From Dipteris shenzhenensis (lineage: Eukaryota; Polypodiophyta; Polypodiopsida; Gleicheniales): DNA of 64,000 nt. The stretch lies in the NCBI GenBank assembly GCA_047967505.1, contig CM106540.1, one strand, 5' to 3'. Both the position numbers and the translations under genes were made by a program. Positions 1 through 10,154 of this stretch are shown here, in pieces; the first letter of the stretch is position 1, and each line of letters begins with the position of its first letter. The notes beneath the pieces were generated by a model that ran no database searches, was not told the DNA's origin, and saw only the letters and a program-made list of their open reading frames with translations.

Positions 1-2597
1 GTGTTGTTGTAGATCTTGACTTACTATTTGAAAGGTGAAGCTAGGACGTGGATGCAAAACCATGCAACAACATTTCGAGAGGCCCAAGACCCCCAGGGGG
101 ACCTACATATAGGAAAGTGAGAGCTGCATTCTTAGATTAATATGCTCAAGAAAGAGACGCCAATAGAATTTGGAAGGAGTTATGTAGTTATCAACAAGCA
201 GTGTATCAAGATGTTGATTAATACTTGATTCATTTTTCTGAATTGTAGAACCAATGGAGAGCATCTTTACATCCAGAGATCCCACCTAAAATGTCCAAAA
301 GGAGCGATTTGTTGTAGGCCTTAAGCTGGATCTTAGATTGAAAGTGGAACTAAAGAACCCTCTTTTCTTTCATGAGGTAGTATGGTATGCACGAGAGAAG
401 GAATTGAAGATGAAGAGATTGGGAAAATTGGGGCTCGAAGAAAGTCCAAAAAATCCACCAGTTGGCATTGAGGTTGCTTCAGTTGCTAGAGAAGAACCGG
501 TAACTTCCTCTTGCCAAAGGGACCGATGACCATAGGCGATTAACTCTTCATTAAACCCATATAGGATGTGCAAGGAAGCATGTATTGATAATACCCCTAA
601 TCTTGCATTTTTACATTTTCTCATGTGATTGAGAACCCCCCTCTTGCATGTACACATTTTTCAATCTTGAAATTTAGACACCCCTCCAAAAATCTACACA
701 TATAAACTACATAGATTTCCTATTTTATAAATCCCCTTATGCATGTAAATGGCATGTAAGTCCCTATATTTAAAAAATACCCCTCTATGCACTAATGTGC
801 TATGTTACATGTTTTTGGAGTGACCCTCCTAAGCGGATGACTCTTTGAAAGAGAACCTCCAAGAGATGGTTGAATTAATAAAGAATATGAGCTTGAATAA
901 GTTGGGTGGTATAGGTTGAGGTAGGGGAAATGATCTTATGGAGGTAGAGGTGTTAGAGCTCCACAAAATCAAAATGGGTAGCCACCATGGCAAGGAGGAA
1001 GAGGTCGAGGTATGTATGCTATGAATGTTCAGTGTTTTAATTACGATGAGGGGGTGCTATTTAGAATTGGGAAAAGGGAGTGATAACCGTGCATACTAGT
1101 ATAGGAAAGAAGATGAGTTTTGACATGAAGCATCAGGAGATGAATAAGGATGAAGAAGGAGATGATGAAGGGGAAGAGACAAAAACTGAGAGTGAGGATT
1201 CTGATGAGGAGGAAGGCAAGTGTCTTTCATTCTTGGTGAGGAAGACGCTCGAGAAGTCCAGTTAATGGTTGTATTTGATGCTGAAGAGGAGGGAAGAGGA
1301 GGGAAGACTAGAACCTCGAGAAGATCAGTTAATGGCTATATTTGATGCTGAAGAGGAGGGAGGACGAGAACCCATGGAAACTCTGATGCAACCAAGGAGT
1401 TCCACAACCCAAAAGTAGGAATTGGTGGAGAGGATGCAGAGTACCCTCCTCACTTTGGAAGAAAGGTATGAATGTCTCAAGATGTTTGAAAAAATCCCTG
1501 ACCTTTTTATCACTTTGTATAAGGAAATAAGGGTATTTTCAGGGGAACCTATAGCATAAAGTTAAAGGAAGGTGCAAAGCTAGTGTTTCAAAAGTTGAGA
1601 AGGTTGGGACCCGAAGAAAAGCAACTGCTCAAGGTAGAAGTAGAGAATCTTTTGAAGGTATGTTTTATTTATGACATAGAGAATGTTGAGAAGGTTGGGA
1701 CCCAAAGAAAAGCAATTGTTCAAGGTAGAAGTAGAGAATCTTTTGAAGGCAGTTTTATTTATCACATAGAGAATGTTGATTGGGGAAATCCAATGGTAAT
1801 AATAAGGCCAAGGAAGGATGGTAGGTGTGGTTATGCATGGATTATAAGCCATTAAATGCAGTAACTAAGAGGAATTACTATCCATTGCCCTTCCTTGATG
1901 AAATCTTGGATAAAGTTTCAAGCCATGAGCGATACAGCATAGTGCTCTAATGAGATACTTGATCCTTTTCTTGATTAGTTTGATAAGGTTTTCTTGGATG
2001 ATGTTTGTGTTTTTAGTTCAAGGAAGGAGCATTATGAAAATCTAGAGTAGGTATTCCAAAGGATGGAATTAAGGGTTAGACATCTAAATCCAAAGAAATG
2101 TTATTTATTGCTCAGCCTAGAATTCAACTTCTTGGGGATGTTGTGTTAGAGAATGGGATAGAGCCTAATCTTGACAAGGTGAACATGCTAATTTTACTCT
2201 CGTCTCCTACTTCCACTAAGCAATTCCATATGTTCATTCAAAAGGTGAAGTATATGTCTAGGTTTATGGATTTATTGACACAATTGGTTAATCCACTTCA
2301 TCACGCAGTCAAGAAGGATCCTCTTCAGTGGGATGAAGAGTGTGAAGAGGTGTTTGGAAAAGTAAAAAAGGCACTTGGAGAGATTTCAAGTGTGAAATCT
2401 CTTGAGTTTTGACAAGACATTCCATGTTAATCCTTCCATAGGGCCACGTGCAATTGAGGCAATTCTCTTGCAACAAGAAAATGAATCTAGGTATATGAGA
2501 CCGGTATACTATGCTAGTAGAGTGAAGATTGAGGCAAAGAGGAAGTACATAGAGGTAGAGCTTGTGCTATCAATTTTGGTTTATGCATACATTCATA
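1..2597 (+). mobile_element. Ty3/gypsy retrotransposon remnant, copy 1
   Basis: Decayed Ty3/gypsy internal region, truncated on the left by the window edge. It starts in gag (GEARTWMQNHATTFREAQ, read from bases 35-90) and continues through an acidic linker (1080-1265) to reverse transcriptase (PMVIIRPRKDG, about 1790-1820; YYPLPFLDEI, about 1880) and RNase H (VNPSIG.RAIEAILLQQ, about 2425-2475). It is collinear with 10264-12985 at well over 90% identity, including non-coding stretches and shared lesions. Relative to copy 2 it has lost about 140 bp of the RT palm: sequence jumps from GAGCGATACA to CATAGTGCTC near 1940. It stops abruptly near 2597, where minus-strand copia sequence begins. No LTR is visible. 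It cannot encode an active element. Confidence 0.85.
1597..1777 (+). repeat. 91-bp internal tandem duplication in gypsy RT, copy 1
   Basis: The segment beginning GAGAAGGTTGGGACCC occurs at 1597 and again at 1688, a pitch of 91 bp. It duplicates the N-terminal RT segment (LRRLGPEEKQLLKVEVENLL then FIYxIENV). Because 91 is not a multiple of three the second unit is read out of frame, until a 1-bp loss near its end restores the frame. The same duplication is present in copy 2. Confidence 0.85.
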
Positions 2598-3187
2598 TTG
2601 CATGAACTTTGTATACACCTTCGTGCTAGATTCTCATTGGTGATGGTGATGTTAAGCGCAGTCATCTGATTGTGCATATTCTTCACCATGGTGATGAACT
2701 TCTCTGCCACTTCAGACTCACAGAATTCTCGTTCGCGAGTTGAGTCTCTAGATTCTGAATCCGCGTCTGATTCATGGTCTCATACTGATTTTTCAAGACC
2801 GTCCATGCCTCCTCCACTGTGGTGACATGTTGAATTAACGCCATGACAGAATCACTTACACTGCAGACAATAGAACTCCATGCATCTGCATTTCTTCTCG
2901 TCCACATGAGAATCTCATCCGTAGTTGGTACTATCTGATGTCCTACCTTGGTTGGATCCAGTCTCATAACCGGCCTCACGTCCACCCTAGTAGGAGTGTC
3001 CTAAAGCTCATATGCGCTTAGGATGGTCTTCATCTTGAACTTCCAAAGTGGATAGTTAGAGCCGTCCAACTTTCCACTTTTGCCAAACAGTGGGATTCGC
3101 AGTCTTGCGGGTTGGGCCATCTCTCACAATTTGCTCGCAAACAGAAACACACTATCAAATCTTGCTAGAGTCTAGGCTCTGATACCA
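2598..3187 (-). pseudogene. Copia-type gag (UBN2/DUF4219-like), truncated
   Basis: On the minus strand an ATG at 3120-3118 opens a copia-like Gag: KLDGSNYPLWKFKMKTIL, then after one in-frame stop near 3001 a stretch ending at 2683 (DEILMWTRRNADAWSSIV, VEEAWTVLKNQYETMNQTR). The order (GSNYxLWKxKM, then AW..L...Y) is that of copia UBN2 Gag. The frame is lost after 2683 and the element ends at the junction with gypsy copy 1 near 2597, so protease, integrase and RT are absent. With the adjacent primer-binding site and LTR it forms the 5' end of a copia element pointing left. Confidence 0.8.
3175..3187 (-). other. Copia primer-binding site (initiator Met-tRNA)
   Basis: The minus strand reads TGGTATCAGAGCC, the 13-base complement of the 3' end of plant initiator methionine tRNA used by many copia elements. 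It sits directly against the LTR end (CA) at 3188. Confidence 0.9.
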
Positions 3188-3909
3188 TGTGAGAAAACAA
3201 TACAACATATGTGCTCAACAGATAACAAGATCTTGTATGCAAGAGAGAACACGGATAGTATGGAGAATCAAAAATTTGATTACTATAGAACTGATACAAT
3301 AGATGGCGTTGCCTCCTAATTGTGTGCTCCTGTGAAAGAAGCTTCGATGGCGAGCTGAAAACAGTAGAGGACGGAGGCTGGATGCTAAGGAATCAGGGTT
3401 GCTATAGCCAGTGATGAAATGGGCTTCACGGGCTTGATCTTATATAACCACCAATTGTAGTCGGTTGGGCTCAATTGGGTGACCAACCTAGTCTGCCCAA
3501 AATGGTCGACTGGGGGTCAGTCCCAAAATAGGCCACGACCACACGATAGAACCGATGCGCAAAATAGAGCAACCAACCTACGGTTGCCATTCGGCCCACA
3601 GCCATCCGGGATCATCTGGGACTCCAAACGGGCCTCGCAACCCGAGAGTGGGCTACCTCGGGAAATGCTCCGTCTACCCTCAATGCAGTTAGTCATGGGA
3701 TGCCTTCCTGCACTTGCATGTAGCCCAGTTGGCAGTGTGCCAACTCTGTCCAGAGCCTTCAGGCCACACATGGCCCCCATCTGGTGTCCAAACTAGGACC
3801 TACCGGATAACCGAGCTACTCAAATGCCTTCTCCTCATATGGGGGGCTTACAAGTAGAGTTAGCTGGTTTCCACGTAGTTATATGAGAGTGCAGCATTGA
3901 TATCTAACA
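3188..3909 (-). repeat. Copia 5' LTR (722 bp)
   Basis: In element orientation the segment runs from TGTTAGATATCAATGC at 3909 to TTTTCTCACA at 3188, giving TG...CA ends and abutting the primer-binding site. Only this LTR is present; the 3' half of the element is missing. Open frames inside it (for example 3479-3796) are not genes. The outer boundary is set from the TG dinucleotide and is less certain than the inner one. Confidence 0.7.
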
Positions 3910-4628
3910 GATATTGGGGAAAATTTTTGGGCTATGTACCAGCACCAAAATAGAGGTTGGAGGCCATACCAAGCAAGGCAGTAAGCCCTATGAGCCCCTC
4001 AGCAACTCCTTGTAAAGGCTGCCCAAGGGAGGCTCTTTGAGGCTAGGAAGGGGCCAACTAGTGGCCTGCTATAGCAAAAGTATTGATGAGAAAGTTGGCT
4101 AGGTGACGGCCCTTTTAGCCCCCTATATAAGGGGCCCCTTGCCCCACTCATTTCTCATTTATTGAAGCCTACACAAGGTAGTGTGGAGTAGGAAGAGTAG
4201 GAGTGATCTCAAACTTAAGATATCTAGCCCCTTGTTGGTATTTTGTGCTCATCTTGAGCTTTTTCTTTGCCTAGTACTGGTGGAAGAATACATTTGACTT
4301 TCTCTCTCATATTCTCTCTCTTATATACAATGTCTATACTCTATCTTGTAAGTTGTGGGTGAGGTTCTAGTGCACAGTTTACGTCATTGAGTGAGTGAGA
4401 TGGAGCTATTCCTATTCTGGAGAGGTTGCAAGGCGAGAGTGATTTTACCCCTCGTTTCCAATAATGGGATCATCTGTGATGCTCTTATTATGTTTGTGAG
4501 TTGAAGAGCTTTTATAGTAGTCACTTACAATCCCTTGGATTCTCTTATCAATGTTTTAGAGCCCTTGGCAAAAAGATACCCTTGGCACTATGGTGATAGA
4601 AGAATAACTTTAGGTGAGGGAAAAACTG
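3910..4628 (+). promoter_or_regulatory. Probable gypsy LTR/leader with TATA box
   Basis: No protein is encoded. A CTATATAAG TATA box lies at 4123-4131, followed by the palindrome GGGGCCCC and a C/T-rich leader with repeated TCTCTCT. The stretch runs to the LINE insertion point at 4637. After removing the LINE it would join gypsy gag at 10155, so I read it as the 5' LTR and leader of gypsy copy 2. No matching 3' LTR or clear gypsy primer-binding site was found, so the LTR limits are not defined. Confidence 0.4.
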
Positions 4629-4637
4629 CAAGTCAGA
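4629..4637 (+). repeat. LINE target-site duplication, left copy
   Basis: CAAGTCAGA, matching 10146-10154 exactly. With the preceding CTG/CTA the match is 11 of 12. Confidence 0.8.
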
Positions 4638-5235
4638 CTGGTTATCACCAAAGAATTCGAGATCTTAGAGGAGCTCTGTCTACTGCTGCTCCCCACCATC
4701 GTCTGCCGCCATCAACCACCCCTGGCAGCACCTTGCCCCTTGGCTGCAACCTGCTCCCTTGGCACCGCCTTGCTGCCTAGGCCGTGCAGGCTTCCCTTGG
4801 CAGTGCCCCCTGCTTAGGTCACCCCCCTTCACGTTGCGCTCCCCCTTCAGCCCGACTGGCTGTGCAGGTCATGCCTTGTTGGTCGAGCTCTCCTTGCCCC
4901 TTTAGGTCACCTCTTCAGGCTGCCATCTAGGCTGCCCTTCAGGCCACCAGTAGCTACCGTCTGCCCCCTCCTTGCACTTCAGGTTGGGCTTCAGGGCCCT
5001 CTTCCGAGACTGTTCTATGTGTGTTCTGGGGAGCTATGTTCCTGGGCTGCTTCTAGGCATTAGTGGAGCTTTCTGCTTCTGCATTGAGCGGTCTGTTGTC
5101 ATTTTGCGCAGGCTAAAGTTGGGAGCATTCTTTAACCAGGGGGTTTTTTGGGGATTCTAGTGGTTGGTTGCGAGTTCTTGGTGGGTATTTTCAGTAGAGA
5201 TAGCTCCTCCCCTTAGGACAGTGCAAGCTAAGACA

Positions 5236-6788
5236 ATGGACACTAATGTCATTCCTATCGCCGAACCTGAGGAGATCAAAGTCACACTTTCTTCCTCCTG
5301 ACATTGTGCAGATGATTGAGGTAACAGAGGAGGGTTTTCGTTTGACGCACATCATTGGCTTTCTCCCCAATAGAGGCCAACAGTTACATGATTGGGTGTA
5401 CACCAGCATGGCCTCATTAGGTGTCTCAATTACAGTTTTTCGATTGCTTGGCAGAGGGTACTTTTCTTTTGGCCTTCAATCCACAGAGTAGGCTCAAAGA
5501 ATACTTATGAGCTCTCCGATTCAGTTTCAGAGTAGAGTCATCCATTTGTGGCCTTGGCAGGAGCACTTCAGTACTACGTCCATGGGACCACATCAGGTCT
5601 CTTTTTGGATGCTTTTCCCTAGACTTCCCGATGAGGTTAGCTCTTGTTGCAGAGCTGTGGAGCATATGGCTAGCATGCTAGGTATAGTCATCCCATTAGG
5701 TGCTAGACTTTCCTATGCTTAGTCACTTATTGATATAGGTGTTACGAGGGTCAGACTCACTTCAGAGTTCCCCCCTCCTCGACCTTTGCCTACTTTGATT
5801 TCGTACTCCACGGGAGATGGGGTCCAGATGTAGCAGAGGGTTTTGTATGAGGGGCTTCTTGATCAGTGTCTTTTCTATCGGAAGAGAGGTCACTTTATTA
5901 GGAATTGCCCCAGTTGTCGACCTCGATCAGAGACTCCAGATCCTTCTTGTCCTACAAGAGACCTAGAGCCTTCAGTTCAGCCTTCAGGGGTTTTCACTCA
6001 TTCAGCAGAACGAGAGGAGACTCCTCTCGGGGAGCCTCCAATGGAATCAGAGGACCTGGAGGTGCCTCTAGTGGAACACTTTCATGAAGAGCTTGGAGGA
6101 GATGGAGACAGAGGGAGAGCCAATAGTACAAGTAGCCCCAGGTACGAGCTCACAGATGGCAGAGAGTTGAGACTTATGTGCAGGAGACCCTAGAAAGGGG
6201 AGATGCACAGGACCATCCGCAGGCAGGTCTTGACACAGTGTAGGAGATGGTCGCTCAGGGAGTCTAGTCACATGTGTAGGAGACCCCGAAAAGGGGAATT
6301 GTAGAGGACCCAGGTCTTGACACTGTGCAGGAGACAGTAGATCAAGGAGTTGAGATACATGTGAAGGAGACCCCGCAAAGGGGAGATGTGGAGGACCATC
6401 CACAGGCAGGTCTTCTCACTGAGCAGGAGACAGTAGTTCAGGATTTGATGACTCTAGACACCACTACCCCAGAGGTTCAGATATTGGTTACAGAGACAGT
6501 TATTCAGTAGGAGACTGCTCAGGCTGTAGTTATGTGCCTGTATGAGGTTCCCTCAAGACCCTTTTCACAGTCCCGTCACATAGTACCTTCCTGCGGAGCG
6601 TCCTTTTGGACACCCCTCCCAGCACAGCCTCGTCCTTGCAGCTTTTCACTCTTGGTGTATCCAGATCTTTTGTGAGTGCGGTCACAGATTTTGCTCAGTA
6701 CCCAGACAGGCATGAGGATTGGGAGATCCTAGAAGATGAGATCAAGAGAGAGTTTCAGTCACCCATGCGGACCGGCACCTCGTCGTAG
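5236..6788 (+). pseudogene. LINE ORF1 (Gag-like nucleic-acid-binding protein)
   Basis: The ORF1 protein of plant L1-like elements binds element RNA. The frame starts at ATG 5236 (MDTNVIPIAEPEE), shifts near 5262, and continues as RSKSHFLPPDIVQMIEVTEE and GFRLTHIIGFLPNRGQQL with stops near 5489, 5720 and 5831. A zinc-knuckle region follows at about 5862-5915: DQCLFYRKRGHFIRNCPSC. The expected CX2CX4HX4C knuckle has Tyr (TAT) where the second Cys should be, a single-base loss of a metal ligand. The tail is repetitive, with ETPxxGDxED-type units from 6190 to 6500. Confidence 0.7.
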
Positions 6789-7418
6789 ATTCTTCCTCTC
6801 CCTCTCACCTATTCCAAGAGCAAAGTTAGGGCAGCTCAGCCCTTTTCAGCTCTTCTGACTCCTAGACCACCCCAGGATGGTTGACAGAGATCTACCCATT
6901 GAGTTTTTGCCCTTTTTGGCTTGAGGGGTTATCACAAACTCCCTCACTCGATTGGAACTTCTACCGGTGTTTTGCTGACGGTCAGAGGAGTACTTGGGAT
7001 CAGCTACCCTCTCTAGAGAGGGGCATGTTCTTCGTTTCTCCGCAGGTAGCTTTCGATCTCGAGGGAGCGAAAGTTGGTTAGCTAAGTTACTTGACAGCGA
7101 GATTGCTAGACAGCTTATGAGCATGACTCAGTTTTCATCGGTTCACCGTTTTGTTGGCTTGCAGATTCATTCTTGCCCTAGGACTCTACGACCTGGCTTC
7201 GGTTGGTTCTTTGAGATTCAGGGAGACTTTGATTTGCCTAGGAGTGTTGGTTGGTTTGACTTTCAGCTCCTTGGTTCACGCCAGAGTACTATTCCCTTGG
7301 ATGGAGCTATTTTACATGAGTTGGAACAGATTTGGAGTTTGATCAAACCGACTTTGAATTGCGCAATCAGAGAGAGAGTTTTGTACCATTGCCACTGGCA
7401 CACCCTCACTTCCATCCG

Positions 7419-9740
7419 ATGTCTAGGTTGTCCATCATTTCTTGGAATGTGAGAGGACTGAACGGGCACAGATTTACCTCAGATGCAGATGGTCATAGAT
7501 TGGGAGTTCCTAGATTGTAGTTGCTTAGGGACTCCCTTCAGTTTATTTCCTCAGGGTCCCCTCCAGACATTGTGCTTATCCAGGAGCATAAGCTCTCCCA
7601 GGACAGGATTGACAGATGCAGATCCTTACTCGGCGGAGGACAGAGCCGAACTTATTGGAGCCCAGCAGATGGCACGAGGGGAGGAGTTAGCATTTTAGTT
7701 TTAGTTAGGTGGGCCTCAGAGATCACCCAAGAGGGTACACTAGTGGAGAGCAGAGCATGCTATGTTATTCTTCATATTGAGAACACAGCAGTTGGTGTTC
7801 TCAATGTGTATGCTCCCACGGATCTAGCTCACAAATGTGCTTTTTGGAGATAGCTTAGAGAGTCACTTCCTCAAGCAGACACTTGGATTGTTGGAGGTGA
7901 TTTCAACATAGTTGAATTTGTTGAAGACAAGTTGGGTCAGACAAAGGGTGGCCTTTCCGATAGGGAGAGAGTGGAGTGGGATAGTTTTGTTTTGCATGCT
8001 GGACTTCATGATGCTGCTTGATTGGATGACTTTCGTCAATTGGCAGACAGTCTTTAGTTCTCTTGGTCCGGGGTTTTCCATGGCTCTCTTTCTTTGGTCA
8101 GAGTTGACAGGTTTTATATTGGCCATTGGGGTCAGGCCAGAGGAGGACAGGTTGGGATCCGCCTGGGTTATGTTTTATCTGACCATGCTCTAGTCCTATT
8201 ATAGATTCTTCCTACCTGTCGATTGGAGAGCACAGGCTCTGTCAGAGTTTCAGACTTTGTTTTTCATGATACAGAGTTCGTGGAACGGTTGAGAGAGACT
8301 TGGTTATCAGTGGACACTCATGTGGATCAGGGCTAGTTGTTGTGGGTAGAGGGGGCTTTGGCTAGAGTCAGCATGGCCTGCCAGTTGAGGGCAAAAGAGG
8401 AGAAGTAAAAGCTCAGAATCAGAGATCGGAATGCAAGAGCGGAGGTATCCAGAATTCAGAGATTGATTGAGAGTTTTCCTCATTCTCTTTTCATCAGAGG
8501 GTAGCTTTCGGAGGCTCAGGAGAGATTAGAGGAGATTCAGGGCAGGAGGGCCCAGTTTAGGTTTTACTCTCATCAGACTTTCTGGATTCAGAAGGGGGAT
8601 AGATGCTCTAGAGAAATCTTCAGGGCAGTGGGTCAGAGATACTCTTCGGACAGTCTTCGTAGACTTGTGGATGAGGCTGGGTCTCTTCAGATGGACCCTC
8701 ACCATCTTGTTGAGATCACTTTTGATTTCTATTCCACTCTTTACACCACCGATCCAGTCACCGAGGAGATGATCAGAGCCAGAGAGGAGATTTGGAGCCA
8801 TGTCCCCCTGATGGTCTCAGACAGGATGAGTCATGTTTTGGATAGCCCACTATCACTCCTAGAGATCACGGATGCGTTACATGAGCTGCCCCAGAGACAG
8901 CAGATGCCCGGGGGAGGATGGTTTGTCGCCACTTCTTTTTAGAGCTCTTTGGGATACGATTGGGCCTCATCTACTCTTTGCCTTTTTAGAGGCTCTTGAT
9001 ACAGGATCTTTGGGCGAGACATTATGCATAGGTATGATTTGTCTCATCCCGAAAGGGGGAGACAAGACGGTCCTACATAATTGGAGACCCATTACACTTC
9101 TAGGGACAGCCTACAAGATCCTAGCAAAGACCTTGGCTCTTCACCTAAAGCCTATGCTGCTAGATATCATCAGAGCTACTCAGACAAGATTTGTCCAAGA
9201 TCGGAGTATCCTGGATAACATCTTCACTTTTTGGGAGGCCACTCACTGGGCGAAGGAGAGTCAGCAAGAGATTGCAGTTCTTCTCCTCGATTTTGAGAAG
9301 GCTTATGATAGGGTGGACTGGGGTTTTTTGGAGGGCACTATGAGGAGGCTAGGCTTCAGTGATAGATGGACTTCTTGGGTCTCCTCAATTTACTCCCACT
9401 CTTCTAGCAGGATGGTGGTCTGTGGAGGCAGAGGACCGGCTTTTTAGCTGTCCAGATCGGTACGACAGGGATGCCCGATTGCACCTTACCTCTTCCTTTT
9501 CGTAGCGGAGGCTATGGGATACTTTATGCAGGCTACCAATCATGGCACTTTGGGCCTCCATCTGCCTATCCGGCAGGAGGAGGAGCTTTTGGACATTGAC
9601 TTTGCTGATGACACGGCACTGACAGTCAGAGGAGCTGCATATAGTCTTGCTACTGTTGCGGATTCAATTGACAAGTTCTGCCTAGCCTTAGGAGGACTTG
9701 TTAATTGGAACAAATCAAAATTTTGGTACTAGTACTAGCT
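7419..9740 (+). pseudogene. LINE ORF2: APE endonuclease and reverse transcriptase
   Basis: ORF2 nicks target DNA and reverse-transcribes the element RNA. Endonuclease motifs in order: SIISWNVRGLNGH (7430s), DIVLIQEHKLSQDR (7567-7608), GGVSILV, LNVYAPTD (7802-7825), WIVGGDFNIVEF (7886-7920) and SDHALV (8180-8197). RT motifs: NWRPITLLGTAYKILAKTLA (9080-9139), TRFVQDRSILDNIF, LLLDFEKAYDRVDW (9280-9321), VRQGCPIAPYLF (9460-9495) and the catalytic FADDT (9601-9615). The catalytic aspartates of FADD are intact, but stops (for example TAG at 9446) and several frameshifts inactivate the ORF. No RNase H or C-terminal zinc finger follows. Confidence 0.85.
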
Positions 9741-10145
9741 TAGGATTCTAGGCCTACTTCACCTGCAGAGTCAGCTTGGGAGGTGATTTCTAGCATTACC
9801 CTATGGCGGATATGGTGTTCGTGATGTTCTTTTGTCCTTGGGGGCCATTTATTCACGGAGGCTAACACTCTTGCTTCCATTTGGGTGGAGATTATCTTCA
9901 CTCTCAGGAGTTAGTGGGAGCGGTGTACAGGCACCTCTTTGGCAACTCATGGGAGACTTTTTTCCTTCATGAGGACATGGGACTGCTCATTATTTTTTCA
10001 TTTGACCCCTTTTGGGATGTCGTGGCATTTTAGACCACCACCATGGCTTTTTTGCCACATTGTTGAGGCTAGGGATACAGTACTTTCTCTCCCACCTATT
10101 GTATGATTCATTTTGAATGGAATATATCACTTTTATTTAAAACTA

Positions 10146-10154
10146 CAAGTCAGA
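10146..10154 (+). repeat. LINE target-site duplication, right copy
   Basis: CAAGTCAGA, identical to 4629-4637; gypsy gag resumes directly after it. Confidence 0.8.

Larger units (their letters stand above)
4638..10145 (+). mobile_element. L1-like LINE, near full length, nested in gypsy copy 2
   Basis: A 5.5-kb non-LTR retrotransposon: GC-rich 5' UTR (4638-5235), ORF1 (5236-6788), ORF2 with APE endonuclease and RT (7419-9740) and a short 3' region ending in TTTTATTTAAAA. The 9-bp sequence CAAGTCAGA occurs just before it (4629-4637) and just after it (10146-10154), as expected for target-primed insertion. Removing it joins the gypsy leader to gypsy gag. Both ORFs carry stops and frameshifts. 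The region after the RT is only about 400 bp, so the usual C-terminal part of ORF2, with its zinc finger, has been deleted. Confidence 0.85.

Noticed and set aside
3479-3796. 105-codon plus-strand ORF and 87-codon antisense partner
   Set aside because: They lie wholly inside the copia LTR and show no domain.
4121-4140. Rho-independent-style hairpin around CCCCTATATAAGGGG
   Set aside because: Better read as a TATA box in an LTR-like promoter; bacterial-type terminators are not expected here.
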